Below are positions 1 through 8,931 of a stretch of 64,000 bases of DNA, one piece after another. This DNA is from Microbacterium halophytorum (GTDB lineage: Bacteria; Actinomycetota; Actinomycetes; Actinomycetales; Microbacteriaceae). Under the pieces are notes generated by a model. The model was not told where the DNA came from. It saw only the letters and a program-made list of their open reading frames with translations, and did no database searches. Where the stretch lies: NCBI RefSeq assembly GCF_002970975.1, contig NZ_KZ672982.1, positions 563,710 through 627,709 on the forward strand, in the 5' to 3' direction. The first letter of the stretch is position 1. Each line of letters starts with the position of its first letter. Made by a program: the position numbers and the translations under genes.

Positions 1-55
1 GACGTCGAATCGAAGCCTCGCTGCGTGGCCGCACAGACCAACCGTTGCAACGCGG

Positions 56-463
56 TCAGTCGACGACCGCGGCGACCGCCTCGATCTCTACGAGTTGGTC
101 GTCGTACCCGAGGACCGTCACACCCAGGAGCGTGCTCGGCACGTCGTGTGCTCCGAACGCATCGCGCACCACCTCCCATGCAGCGACGAGATCAGCTTGC
201 TCCGAGGATGCCACGAGAACGCGAGTGCTGATCACATCGGTGAGCGTCGCGCCAGCAGCCGCCAGCGCGCCCTTCATCGTTCGCACGCAAGCAGCCGCCT
301 GGCCCGCGTAGTCGCCGACGGCGACGGTTTCCCCAGCCCCGTCCAAAGGGCAGGAGCCCGCCAGGAATATCAGCCGAGCGTCCTTCGGGGCGGTTGCCGC
401 ATATGCGTACTCAGCAACATCGGAGAGTTCCTCCGAACGGATCAACCGTACAGAATCCACCAT
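56..463 (-). CDS. Rid (YjgF/YER057c/UK114) family protein, atypical
   Basis: A 135-residue single-domain protein of usual Rid length. It ends with the family's VEIEAVA-type strand and contains the internal motif TDVISTRVLV. RidA proper is an imine/enamine deaminase acting on reactive 2-aminoacrylate. Here the stretch that carries the catalytic Arg (PARSCV in E. coli RidA) reads PSTLLGV, so the Arg is replaced by Thr and deaminase activity of the RidA type is doubtful. It lies leftmost in the accessory block beyond ychF, 70 bp downstream of the truncated serine hydrolase and on the same strand. Family assignment is firm; the substrate is unknown. Confidence 0.85.
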   Translation of the reverse strand: MVDSVRLIRSEELSDVAEYAYAATAPKDARLIFLAGSCPLDGAGETVAVGDYAGQAAACVRTMKGALAAAGATLTDVISTRVLVASSEQADLVAAWEVVRDAFGAHDVPSTLLGVTVLGYDDQLVEIEAVAAVVD

Positions 464-533
464 GCCAGCAACTCTAGCGTCGGCACCGTCGCCCGTTCAC
501 ATGCCGCCAGACGCCCCTACGATGCCCAAAAGC

Positions 534-1382
534 TCAACTCGAGTAACGGGACTCCACGGCGCCGACGTTGCGCCGCTCGACATCATCGACGCATGCCTGG
601 ATGAGAGCTAGATCTTCCCCTTCGCCCTCCGCGACCCGTCCGCTCCACCGGCGTCCATCAGCGCTCACGGCGGCGAACAGGTTGAAGCCCGGCCCCTGCC
701 CGCCGTGTCCGACGACCGCCACCGGCTGCCCCTTCGTCATGACCCCGAGGCCATAACCGGCAGAGGGCGACAGCGGGTGCCCGGCCGGAGCGTCGGCGGC
801 GACCGACTGCATCATCAGGCGCGGGATATCATCCCCGAGCTCGCCACGCATGACGGCCGCGATTCCGCGCGCCGCTTCGTCAGGCTCAGCAGCGAAGGTA
901 CCGGTGAAGACCCATCCCGGATCGTAGGCGCGAAGCTCTTCGCCGATGGACTCGTGCGTGCAGGCGAGCCAGTCACCCCGGGACGCGAAGGGGAACGCCT
1001 CCACACCCAGCGGGGCCAGGACCCGTCGGGCGATGGCGGTGAAGTAGTCTGCGGATTCGTCGCGCTCAAGAGCGAGTCGCAGCACCGCGAAGCCGATATT
1101 GGAGTACCGGAACCGGCCAGCACGATCAACGACCGCTCCGGCGAGAACACGGTCGACCTCCCATGCGTCCTCGCGCGCTCCCACCGCGGCACGGTAGTCC
1201 GCCCACCCGAAGTAGTCGTTGAGCCCCGAGGTATGGCTCAGCAGGGCCCGCACCGTCACCGGGCGAAGGGCCTCCGGCAGATCAGGCACCAGCTCACCGA
1301 TCTGACCATCGACGTCGAAGGAGCGAAGCACCGCAACTGCCGTGTAGGCCTTGGCGATGCTGTACACGGGGACAACGCTCAT
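534..1382 (-). CDS. N-terminally truncated serine hydrolase (class C beta-lactamase/PBP-like)
   Basis: The protein carries the three active-site elements of the family: S-I-A-K (SxxK), Y-S-N (YxN) and H-G-G near the C-terminus (GHGGQGPGF). These enzymes are serine acyl hydrolases (D-alanyl-aminopeptidases, esterases or lactamases). SxxK lies only about 9 residues from the ATG at 1382, whereas the family normally has 40-70 residues before it, so the 5' end is missing. The frame stays open to a GTG/ATG near 1448, but that part is read out of frame through a ychF-tail remnant (1399-1431). The ATG at 1382 has GGGAG six bases upstream, so a shortened product may still be made. Folding and activity are uncertain. 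Confidence 0.7.
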   Translation of the reverse strand: MSVVPVYSIAKAYTAVAVLRSFDVDGQIGELVPDLPEALRPVTVRALLSHTSGLNDYFGWADYRAAVGAREDAWEVDRVLAGAVVDRAGRFRYSNIGFAVLRLALERDESADYFTAIARRVLAPLGVEAFPFASRGDWLACTHESIGEELRAYDPGWVFTGTFAAEPDEAARGIAAVMRGELGDDIPRLMMQSVAADAPAGHPLSPSAGYGLGVMTKGQPVAVVGHGGQGPGFNLFAAVSADGRRWSGRVAEGEGEDLALIQACVDDVERRNVGAVESRYSS

Positions 1383-1398
1383 CTCTTGCTCCCAGAAG

Positions 1399-1431
1399 TC
1401 ACACGTTGAACCGGAACTCCACCACGTCTCC
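1399..1431 (-). repeat. ychF 3'-end remnant, copy A
   Basis: Read on the minus strand the 33 bases encode GDVVEFRFNV plus stop, identical in protein to the last ten residues of YchF at 4392-4424. They differ at five nucleotides, all silent, plus TGA for TAG. No other ychF sequence precedes it. Copy B at 3173-3196 shares the bases just after the stop (TGACTTyTGGG), which the functional ychF end lacks. It is probably an old attachment or recombination site. Confidence 0.75.
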
Positions 1432-1528
1432 ACGGCTGGAACCATCACGTCGGGCCGTCGAGATCGACCCTCGCGGCGCGCGGCGCAGGTTGCAATTCCG
1501 CCGATGGCGGAAACCGCGTGCGACGGCG

Positions 1529-2584
1529 TCAGAGCTCCGTCTCGCCGCCTACGGATCGCGCCATCTCGAGCAGCTCGAACAGGTCGACATGGGTGCCGAT
1601 GATCTGCTCGTCATGCAGATGGGCGTTGTCCGGCGGTACCGTGACTCCGCTCGCGATGAGGTGGATCTGCTCTGCCGGATCCGGCAGGTGGCGCAGCCCC
1701 GACACGATGAGGCGGGTGACGTTCGCCTGGTCGCGGCCGAGATACGCATACCCCCACGCGCGAGATCCCACGACCTCGGAAGCGTCGGGCCGACGAGCGA
1801 AGGTGCGCTCGTACAGCTCGATATGCGGATGCGCGTTCGGACCATCGACGACGTGGACATGCCCGACCACCCAACGCCTGCGCACCCGGATCGCGAGGAG
1901 ATCGCCACCGCGGGTGAACGTGATGGTCTCCCGCGTGGTCGGCTTCCTGGTGAGCGGGGCCGGGGAGGACCGCAGCAGCGCGATCATGTCGTCCGTTCGG
2001 CGCAGGAAGTCCTCCCCCAGCCACACGGCGTCGTTCAGCTCGTGGATTCCGTAGACGGCCAGCTCCGTGAGCTCAGGATCGGTCAATCCGACCTCGTGCA
2101 ATGCGGTGGCCAGGGCGATCGCGACCTTGTAGGCGTTCATCCGGTCGCTCTCGGAGGCGTCCGCCCCCGGGCGGGCCGCGTCGAGCACGAGGTGCCACCG
2201 CTCCTTCACGGCGGGCACGACGTCGGCGTGCTGAGCGCCTTCCAGGCCCTGGTGCCTTGCCGAGTAGAAGCCCTTCTGCGCCAGGATCCGCACTTCGTCT
2301 CGCGCGGTCGGAGCCACCGCTCCCACTGCGAGCTTGTCGAGGATCTGCTGGTGGCGCACCAGGACAGCGTAGCCGGGGCCCTCGACGCGCACACCGATCA
2401 CGGTGCTCGTCCGACCGGACGAAGGTGCACGTCTGCACACCGGTGCCAGGCCTGTCTGAGAAACCGACACGTCGTCTCCGTCAGCTGAGCACGCCCAGGG
2501 TCGCGATGGGCCGCCGTACCCGTTCCGGAGAGCAGCCTCCATCCGGTCGCGACTGCGGCTGAGCGCGCCCTTCACCTCGCGCAC
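1529..2584 (-). CDS. hypothetical protein, accessory
   Basis: A 351-residue protein I do not recognise. The GTG at 2584 is preceded by GAGGG with a 6-base gap, which supports it. The first ~60 residues are low in recognisable structure, and a GTG at 2401 (VIGVRVEGPGYAV) would give a 290-residue protein beginning with a more ordered sequence. No transmembrane segment or signal peptide is visible. The C-terminal half has alternating beta-like stretches with several His residues (WVVGHVHVV, NAHPHIELYE, NAHLHDEQIIG). It sits between two ychF-tail copies with the small membrane protein at 2684-3091, 99 bp away on the same strand, suggesting one cassette. Function unknown. Confidence 0.6.
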   Translation of the reverse strand: MREVKGALSRSRDRMEAALRNGYGGPSRPWACSADGDDVSVSQTGLAPVCRRAPSSGRTSTVIGVRVEGPGYAVLVRHQQILDKLAVGAVAPTARDEVRILAQKGFYSARHQGLEGAQHADVVPAVKERWHLVLDAARPGADASESDRMNAYKVAIALATALHEVGLTDPELTELAVYGIHELNDAVWLGEDFLRRTDDMIALLRSSPAPLTRKPTTRETITFTRGGDLLAIRVRRRWVVGHVHVVDGPNAHPHIELYERTFARRPDASEVVGSRAWGYAYLGRDQANVTRLIVSGLRHLPDPAEQIHLIASGVTVPPDNAHLHDEQIIGTHVDLFELLEMARSVGGETEL

Positions 2585-2683
2585 CGGGCGCCCTCGGGCG
2601 GGTTCGCACCCGGGTCTTCACGCGCTGGTGCCGAGGCCACAGGATCGGCGGACAGCACGAGGCAGGCCACGACGCTCCCGACG

Positions 2684-3091
2684 TCACTGCTCCGCTCGTG
2701 CCCTGCGGATGCTCGGGAGTATCTCGACCGTGATGATCAGTGCCGCACAGAAGACCCCCATGCCGAGCACGGACCAACCGATCCATTGTGCATCCTCCAC
2801 TTCTTCCACGCGCATGCCGCCGCCGCTCTTCCCCGGAGTTCGCCACCCGACGGTGTACTCGGGGTACAGCAGCATGACCAGCCCCCATCCGATGAGCATG
2901 AACCACATCGCACACGACGCCACCTGCATGACCAGCATCCGCGTCACCGCAGACCGCGGCAGAAGCAGCAGGCCCGGGGCCGTCGACCCCACCACCGTCA
3001 GAGCGCTCACTGCCACGAACACGCCCCAGACACCCCAGGCCAGGCCCATCGCGCACCCACCGACCACCAGCGACGCGGTGCCAGCAAGCAC
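2684..3091 (-). CDS. small integral membrane protein, unknown
   Basis: 135 residues with a GTG start and about four hydrophobic segments: residues ~5-30, ~33-47, ~53-75 and ~102-122. A short polar loop (TPGKSGGGMRVEEVEDAQ) precedes the last segment, and the C-terminus is basic (RRARAEQ). No family recognised. It precedes the unknown gene 1529-2584 in the same direction and lies inside the segment bounded by ychF-tail copies A and B, so the two are probably co-transferred and perhaps co-transcribed. Confidence 0.6.
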   Translation of the reverse strand: MLAGTASLVVGGCAMGLAWGVWGVFVAVSALTVVGSTAPGLLLLPRSAVTRMLVMQVASCAMWFMLIGWGLVMLLYPEYTVGWRTPGKSGGGMRVEEVEDAQWIGWSVLGMGVFCAALIITVEILPSIRRARAEQ

Positions 3092-3172
3092 CGCCCCGCG
3101 CTTCAGGGCGAGAGGTGACTGATTCCGCTTCGATCGACGGGGACCACTCGCCTACCGCGGTTCACCCAAAAG

Positions 3173-3196
3173 TCAGACGTTGAAGCGGAACTCGAC
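3173..3196 (-). repeat. ychF 3'-end remnant, copy B
   Basis: On the minus strand it encodes VEFRFNV plus stop, the last seven residues of YchF, in GC-rich codons with TGA stop. It is followed by TGACTTTTGGG, matching copy A in the bases after the stop. The next open frame upstream (MYRNS...) is unrelated to YchF, so this is an isolated tail. It marks the left edge of the higBA-kinase segment. Confidence 0.7.
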
Positions 3197-3218
3197 CGAG
3201 TTCCGGTACATACAACCA

Positions 3219-3791
3219 TCATGATGAACTGGACGATGCTGCCCCAGATGCATCGGACGCACTCCACCCGACGTCCGCGAGAACCCGCTCGAGCGACTCA
3301 CGGGCACTGACTGACTCGTCAAAAACGACCTCGTCCAGTTCACGCACGCGGTCAGCACTGCGATACCAGGATGCCACCGTGTCGACGGATACCTCCTCGG
3401 CCAGAGGTTTGGTGCGATGTCGCCTCAGCGTCTCGGCCAGTGCGAGTTCGTAGCAGTAGGAGCGTGTCACACCGCGATGATCGGACTGCAGACGCGCGAG
3501 CATCTCACCGTAGATCTCGGAGTGAAGGATCCCCTCGATGACCACGTGCAGCCCATGCTCGAGCGCGAATCGAGCAGACAGATCCATGTAGGGGACGCTT
3601 AGGGCTTCCGGTCGATCACGGACGTGAAGGATCTCGCGACGCAGCGCGTCGTGCCCGACGATCGCGATCCCACGTGGTCGAGCCGCCCGAATGGCTTTGG
3701 CCAGACTCGACTTCCCACTGCCGGAGTTGCCGCGGATGATGATCAGCCGAGAGCCCTCGGAGCCGACGAGCGTCGAGTCCGCGCCACTCAT
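3219..3791 (-). CDS. P-loop kinase / AAA family ATPase (zeta-toxin-like fold)
   Basis: 190 residues with a Walker A motif RGNSGSGKSS (residues ~20-29) close to the N-terminus, a conserved GHDALRREILH segment and a VIEGILH strand like Walker B. This is the layout of small-molecule or zeta-toxin-type kinases (AAA_33/zeta class); the acceptor is unknown. The C-terminus is a low-complexity Ser tail (ASSSSS). Its ATG at 3791 overlaps the higA stop (ATGA, 4 bp), so it is translationally coupled third gene of the operon higB-higA-kinase. That suggests a role in the toxin-antitoxin cassette, though a passenger function is equally possible. Confidence 0.75.
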   Translation of the reverse strand: MSGADSTLVGSEGSRLIIIRGNSGSGKSSLAKAIRAARPRGIAIVGHDALRREILHVRDRPEALSVPYMDLSARFALEHGLHVVIEGILHSEIYGEMLARLQSDHRGVTRSYCYELALAETLRRHRTKPLAEEVSVDTVASWYRSADRVRELDEVVFDESVSARESLERVLADVGWSASDASGAASSSSS

Positions 3792-4090
3792 GCCGACCGA
3801 AGAGGCCTGATCGCTGCGATCTGCTCGTTCGCGAGGTCCCCGGCACGATCCAGCTCGTAGTGGCTCTGCAGGTTGATCCAGAACTCCGCCGACGTGCCGA
3901 AGTACTTCGCCAGCCGCAACGCGGTGTCCGCAGTGATCCCACGCTTGCCGTGCACGATCTCGTTGATCCGCCGAGGTGGGACACCGATGGACACGGCGAG
4001 CTTATTCTGAGTGATCCCGAAGCCCTCGATGAAGTCCTCCATGAGGACCTCTCCCGGGTGGATCGGGGCGATCTTGCCAGTGGTAGTCAA
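3788..4090 (-). CDS. higA: HigA-family antitoxin (XRE helix-turn-helix)
   Basis: 100 residues matching the HigA addiction-module antidote pattern: IHPGEVLMEDF at the N-terminus, then an XRE HTH with NKLAVSIGVPPRRINEIV and GITADTALRLAKYFG, and the typical FWINLQSHYEL end. It should bind and neutralise HigB and repress the operon. The start is TTG at 4090, at the canonical first residue (MTTTGKIAPIHPGE). It overlaps the extended higB reading frame by 89 bp and the kinase gene by 4 bp. Confidence 0.92.
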   Translation of the reverse strand: MTTTGKIAPIHPGEVLMEDFIEGFGITQNKLAVSIGVPPRRINEIVHGKRGITADTALRLAKYFGTSAEFWINLQSHYELDRAGDLANEQIAAIRPLRSA

Positions 4091-4358
4091 CGATCTCCAC
4101 CTCCTCCGGTCCGGCGTCTGTCCACACGAAGCAGATGCGCCATTGGTCGTTGATCCTGATACTGTGCTGCCCAGCTCGATCGCTCTTCGGAGCTTCGAGA
4201 CGATTGCCGGGCGGGACGCGTAGATCCTCGAGGACTTCCGCCGATCCCACCTGAAGAAGCTTGCGTAATGCGACTCGATGGATCCTCGGATCTATCGACC
4301 GTACGCGCTCACGACCCCACAGCCGTTCGGTCTCCTTGCTGCCGAACGATCTGATCAC
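4002..4358 (-). CDS. higB: HigB-family (RelE/ParE-superfamily) toxin with lost stop codon
   Basis: The first ~93 residues match HigB mRNA interferases: MIRSFGSKETERL, LRVPPGNRLEAPK, SIRINDQWRICF and EVEIVDYH. Such toxins cut mRNA on the ribosome. Homologs normally stop right after DYH, in CAC-TGA, the TGA lying inside the antitoxin start region. Here the codon is TGG (4077-4079), so the frame runs on for 25 more residues (WQDRPDPPG...) to TGA at 4002, overprinting higA in another frame. The start is GTG at 4358 with TTATACACT about ten bases upstream, suggesting a near-leaderless transcript. Toxicity of the extended form is unknown. Confidence 0.88.
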   Translation of the reverse strand: MIRSFGSKETERLWGRERVRSIDPRIHRVALRKLLQVGSAEVLEDLRVPPGNRLEAPKSDRAGQHSIRINDQWRICFVWTDAGPEEVEIVDYHWQDRPDPPGRGPHGGLHRGLRDHSE

Positions 4359-4391
4359 GAGATCAGTGTATAACGAAGAACGTCATTAACG
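4359..4391 (-). promoter_or_regulatory. higBA promoter/operator region
   Basis: Only 33 bp separate the ychF stop from higB. On the minus strand a TATACA -10-like box is followed by TGATCTCGTGATCA, an inverted repeat covering the higB GTG. Another palindrome, TTAACG-TCTAG-CGTTAA, spans the ychF stop. Autorepression by HigA is expected for the family; the exact operator is inferred. Confidence 0.45.
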
Positions 4392-5465
<1,074 letters not shown>

Positions 5466-5473
5466 GGGAGCAC

Positions 5474-5479
5474 AGTCTA
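5474..5479 (-). promoter_or_regulatory. -10 box of ychF
   Basis: TAGACT lies 8 bases before the GTG start at 5465. The transcript would begin at or within a base or two of the start codon, i.e. leaderless. Confidence 0.55.
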
Positions 5480-5620
5480 CGTGGGGCGGCCGACAAACCG
5501 CCCGCATGACCGGAGGCCGACGGAGCAGGCTCGCCCCTCCCCGTCATCCGGATGCCCGTACTGCGACAACGTCGGCGATCGCGTGCCAGCGTCGCGCCGC
5601 GTGTCGGGTCGTGGCGTCGG

Positions 5621-7090
5621 TCAGCGAACGCCCTTCATGAGTGCGAGCACCGGCTTCACGCACATCAGCATCGCGGCGCCGATGACGATGGCGATCACGC
5701 CGAGGACCGAGAAATAGGGCACCTCGTCGGTCGGGTCGTAGAACTGCGCGAGCCACCCGGCGATGGCCGTTCCGAGCGCGACCGACAGGAAGTACAGCGA
5801 GACCATCTGGGTGTGGAACTTCTGCGGGGCGAGCTTGGTCGTCACCGACAGGCCGGGCGGGGAGATGAACAGCTCGCCCAGCGTGAAGACGAAGAGGATC
5901 AGCACGATCGCGAGCACCGGCGTCGAGTTCGGTGCACCGTTCGCCCACGGCAGGAACAGCAGGAAGGCGAGGCCCATGATCGCGGTGCCGATGCCGAACT
6001 TCGCCGGCGCCGACGGCGCACGGCGGCCGAGCTTCGTCCAGATCGCGGCGAAGGTGCCCGACAGGATGATCACGAACACCGGGGCGATCGAATTGATCCA
6101 CGAGATGGGCATCTCCCAGCCGCCGATGCTCCTGTCGAGGCGCTCGTCGGAGTAGATCGTCAGCACAGTGAACTGCTGCTGGTACAGCGACCAGAACCCG
6201 ACGTTCACGACGAACAGCGGGATGAACGAGACGACGCGCGAACGCGCGTCCCGGCCGATCTCACGCGACCCGATGATGACGACGAAGTACGCGACGGCGG
6301 CGAGCGCCGTGATCGCGATCACGATGCCGGACAAGTTGTCCGCCCGGATGACGCCGGTGAGGATGAGCACGACGATCAGGGCGATTCCTGCCGCCGCGGC
6401 ACCGATCGCCAACCCGTAGCGGCTCGGCGGCAGCGGGTTCGCGACAGCGCGCGACTCCGACGGCAGCTGCCTGCGTCCGAACGAATACTGCACCAGCCCC
6501 GCCGCCATGCCGATCGCGGCGGCGCCGAAGCCCCAGTGGAAGCCGACGCTGTCCTGCAGGAAGCCGGTGATCAGCGGCCCGAGGAACGCGCCGAGGTTGA
6601 TGCCGAGGTAGAAGAGCGAGAAGCCGGCGTCGCGGCGGATGTCCTCCGGCGCGTACAGCGTGCCGACGACGGCCGTGGCGTTCGCTTTGAGCCCGCCCGA
6701 CCCGATCGCCACGAGGATCAGGCCGACCGCCAGGCCCATCACGTTGGGCAGCACGGCGAGAGCGACGTGGCCGGCCATGATGACCCACGCGCTGAAGTAG
6801 AGCACCCGCTCCGACCCGAGCACGCGGTCGGCCAGCCAGGCCCCGACGATCGTGAACAGGTACACCATGCCGCCGTACGCGCCGACGATCCCGGTGGCGA
6901 CGCCCCTGTCCATACCCAACCCGCCGTCGGTGACGGAGAAGTACATGTAGATGAGCAGGATGCCCTGCATGCCGTAGAAGCTGAAGCGCTCCCACATCTC
7001 GACGCCGAAGATGTGGGCCAGCGCCAGCGGCTGCCCGAAGAAGCGCGCGTCCTCGCGGTCGCCCGCACGACCCCCCTGAGTGGTGCTCAT
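5621..7090 (-). CDS. POT/PTR-family peptide:H+ symporter
   Basis: 489 residues, about 14 transmembrane helices. It has the POT signature E-x-x-E-R-F-S-F-Y-G in helix 1 (EMWERFSFYG, residues ~31-40) and the FYLGINLGAF motif in helix 5. These transporters import di- and tripeptides with protons (DtpT/DtpA class). The C-terminus ends in the basic ALMKGVR. The gene stands alone: 155 bp from ychF and divergent from rmuC. A TAGGTT box six bases before the ATG indicates its own leaderless promoter. Confidence 0.92.
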   Translation of the reverse strand: MSTTQGGRAGDREDARFFGQPLALAHIFGVEMWERFSFYGMQGILLIYMYFSVTDGGLGMDRGVATGIVGAYGGMVYLFTIVGAWLADRVLGSERVLYFSAWVIMAGHVALAVLPNVMGLAVGLILVAIGSGGLKANATAVVGTLYAPEDIRRDAGFSLFYLGINLGAFLGPLITGFLQDSVGFHWGFGAAAIGMAAGLVQYSFGRRQLPSESRAVANPLPPSRYGLAIGAAAAGIALIVVLILTGVIRADNLSGIVIAITALAAVAYFVVIIGSREIGRDARSRVVSFIPLFVVNVGFWSLYQQQFTVLTIYSDERLDRSIGGWEMPISWINSIAPVFVIILSGTFAAIWTKLGRRAPSAPAKFGIGTAIMGLAFLLFLPWANGAPNSTPVLAIVLILFVFTLGELFISPPGLSVTTKLAPQKFHTQMVSLYFLSVALGTAIAGWLAQFYDPTDEVPYFSVLGVIAIVIGAAMLMCVKPVLALMKGVR

Positions 7091-7096
7091 GGCTCG

Positions 7097-7102
7097 AACC
7101 TA
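7097..7102 (-). promoter_or_regulatory. -10 box of the POT transporter gene
   Basis: TAGGTT followed by CGAGCC and the ATG at 7090; six-base spacing typical of actinobacterial leaderless starts. Confidence 0.6.
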
Positions 7103-7193
7103 GACCCGCGTGCGCGCCGAGCGCGAGGCGCAGGCCCCATCGGTCACCTTCGGCGGACGATGTCGGCGGAGCACGAATGTCACACCCCCGCGA

Positions 7194-7199
7194 CAGGAT
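7194..7199 (+). promoter_or_regulatory. probable -10 box of rmuC
   Basis: CAGGAT, six bases before the ATG at 7206. It departs from TANNNT at the first base, so weaker than the others. Confidence 0.4.
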
Positions 7200-7205
7200 G
7201 GACGC

Positions 7206-8504
7206 ATGGATGCACTGACCGTCGTCATCGCACTGATCACGCTCGTCGCGGGCGCCGCCGTCGGCTGGTTCGCCCGCGCAGGGCGCGCGGCGCGGGCCGA
7301 GAGCGCGAACGCGCAGGCGCTGCAGTCCGCCCAGGTGCGAGCGCAGCAGCAGGTCACCGAGGCAACGGCGTCGCTCACCGCCGATCTCGCACGGGCACAG
7401 GCCGAATCGGAGATGCTCCGCGACACGGTGGCGCGCCAGCAGGAGGCCCAGCGCGACGCCGCGGAGCGCGAGCGCACCGAGCGCGCAGAGGCGACCGAGC
7501 GCCAGAAACGTGAGAGCGCCGTGCTCCAAGCTCTCGCTCCCGTGCAGGAGACGCTTGCGCGCATGCAGCAACGCGTCGGGGCGATGGAGAAGGAGCGCCA
7601 GGAGCAGTTCGGCCAGGTCGCCGAGCAGCTCCGTGTCGCGCACCAATCCGACGAGCAGCTCCGCCGCACGACGCAGTCGCTGGCGGGCGCGCTGCGCTCG
7701 ACCACGGCGCGCGGCACCTGGGGCGAGGCGCAGCTGCGCCGCATCGTCGAGGAGGCAGGACTGATCGAGCGCGTCGACTTCGACCTGCAGGTTCCCGTGT
7801 CATCGGATTCGGGGTCGGGCCGGCCCGACATGGTCGTGCGCCTGCCCGGTGGGAAAGCGATCGCCGTCGACGCCAAAGCGCCGCTCGACGCTTTCCTCGA
7901 CGCCAGCGCGATCCCCGACACCGCTGCGGGGCCCGACGCCGACCGCCGCACCGAGCTCATGACGAAGCATGTCAGGGCGGTGCGCGCACACGTCGACGCG
8001 CTCTCGAAGAAGGCGTACTGGGCGGGCCTCGAGCAGAGCCCGGAGTTCGTCGTGTGCTTCATCCCGAGCGAGTCGGTGCTCGCCGCCGCGCTCAGCGCCG
8101 ACCCGGCGCTGCTGGAGTACGCGTTCTCGCGCCGCGTCGCGCTCGCGTCTCCCGTGAACCTGTGGGCTGTGCTGAAGACCGTCGCGTACTCGTGGACGCA
8201 GCAGGAGGTTTCGGAGGAGGCGCGCACGCTGTTCCGGCTCGGCAACGAGCTCTACGAACGGCTCGGCACGCTCTCGGGCCACGCGGACGGCATGCGGCGC
8301 GCGATCGAGCGGACCGTCGACGCGTACAACAAGCTGATCGGCTCTCTCGAGGGCCGCGTTCTGACGACGGCCCGCAAGTTCCCCGGCATCGACCAATCGA
8401 AGCTCGCACAGGCCTCGGAGCTCGAGCCGATCGACGAGACGCCGCGGCGGCTCACGGCACCGGAGCTCATCGCCCCTGACGACGCGGCCGCAGACGCACG
8501 CTGA
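7206..8504 (+). CDS. rmuC: DNA recombination protein RmuC
   Basis: 432 residues. An N-terminal membrane anchor (VVIALITLVAGAAVGWFA) is followed by a long coiled coil rich in Ala, Glu, Gln and Arg (residues ~30-150). The nuclease-like RmuC domain contains GTWGEAQLRRIVEEAGL, RPDMVVRLPGG and IAVDAKAPLDAF (PD-(D/E)xK-type Asp/Lys). RmuC limits inversion recombination at short inverted repeats. I chose ATG 7206, where the anchor starts, over an upstream in-frame ATG at 7110. It is divergent from the peptide transporter. Confidence 0.93.
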   Translation: MDALTVVIALITLVAGAAVGWFARAGRAARAESANAQALQSAQVRAQQQVTEATASLTADLARAQAESEMLRDTVARQQEAQRDAAERERTERAEATERQKRESAVLQALAPVQETLARMQQRVGAMEKERQEQFGQVAEQLRVAHQSDEQLRRTTQSLAGALRSTTARGTWGEAQLRRIVEEAGLIERVDFDLQVPVSSDSGSGRPDMVVRLPGGKAIAVDAKAPLDAFLDASAIPDTAAGPDADRRTELMTKHVRAVRAHVDALSKKAYWAGLEQSPEFVVCFIPSESVLAAALSADPALLEYAFSRRVALASPVNLWAVLKTVAYSWTQQEVSEEARTLFRLGNELYERLGTLSGHADGMRRAIERTVDAYNKLIGSLEGRVLTTARKFPGIDQSKLAQASELEPIDETPRRLTAPELIAPDDAAADAR

Positions 8505-8611
8505 GCCGTCGACCCGCCGACCGTGTCGGGGCGGGGCCGTGACAGCGCCGCGCCCGAGTCCGGTCCGCCGCTCTCACACGCGTCGACGGCTGTACAGCGC
8601 GCCGCGCGCGT

Positions 8612-8809
8612 TCAGGGAAGGAAGCTGAGGACGCCGAGCACGGCGCCGGAGAACACGACGAAAGCGCCGATGTTCCACCAGGGGCTGACTTCCTGGCCCG
8701 GTGCGCGACGCACGCGGAAAAGGACGTCGGGCCGACGCGCTGGGTCCTGCGCGTCGCTCACAACAGCCTGCGCACCGGTGATCGGGCTCGCGGTATTCTC
8801 AGTCGTCAT
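8612..8809 (-). CDS. small single-span membrane protein, unknown
   Basis: 65 residues from ATG 8809 (MTTENTASPITGAQ). A cytoplasmic Asp/Arg-rich segment (DPARRPDVLFRVRR) is followed by a C-terminal hydrophobic span WWNIGAFVVFSGAVLGVLSFLP. An in-frame upstream start at 8863 would add an unlikely Cys/Arg-rich stretch. No family recognised. It faces rmuC (convergent) and lies downstream of glpX on the minus strand. Confidence 0.6.
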   Translation of the reverse strand: MTTENTASPITGAQAVVSDAQDPARRPDVLFRVRRAPGQEVSPWWNIGAFVVFSGAVLGVLSFLP

Positions 8810-8931
8810 AGTCCTAGCTCCGGCGGCGACCGCACGGCACGGCCCCTCCTCCGCCGCGACCATTGTTGCACCCTTTCCCCGGGCAGCAGGTCACGATCCG
8901 GATGCGAACGTCTGTGCGCACGCGGGCGCGG

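Noticed and set aside
1..15. A possible fourth ychF tail (LRFDV on the minus strand) at the window edge
   Set aside because: Only a few residues match and the rest is outside the window, so it cannot be supported.
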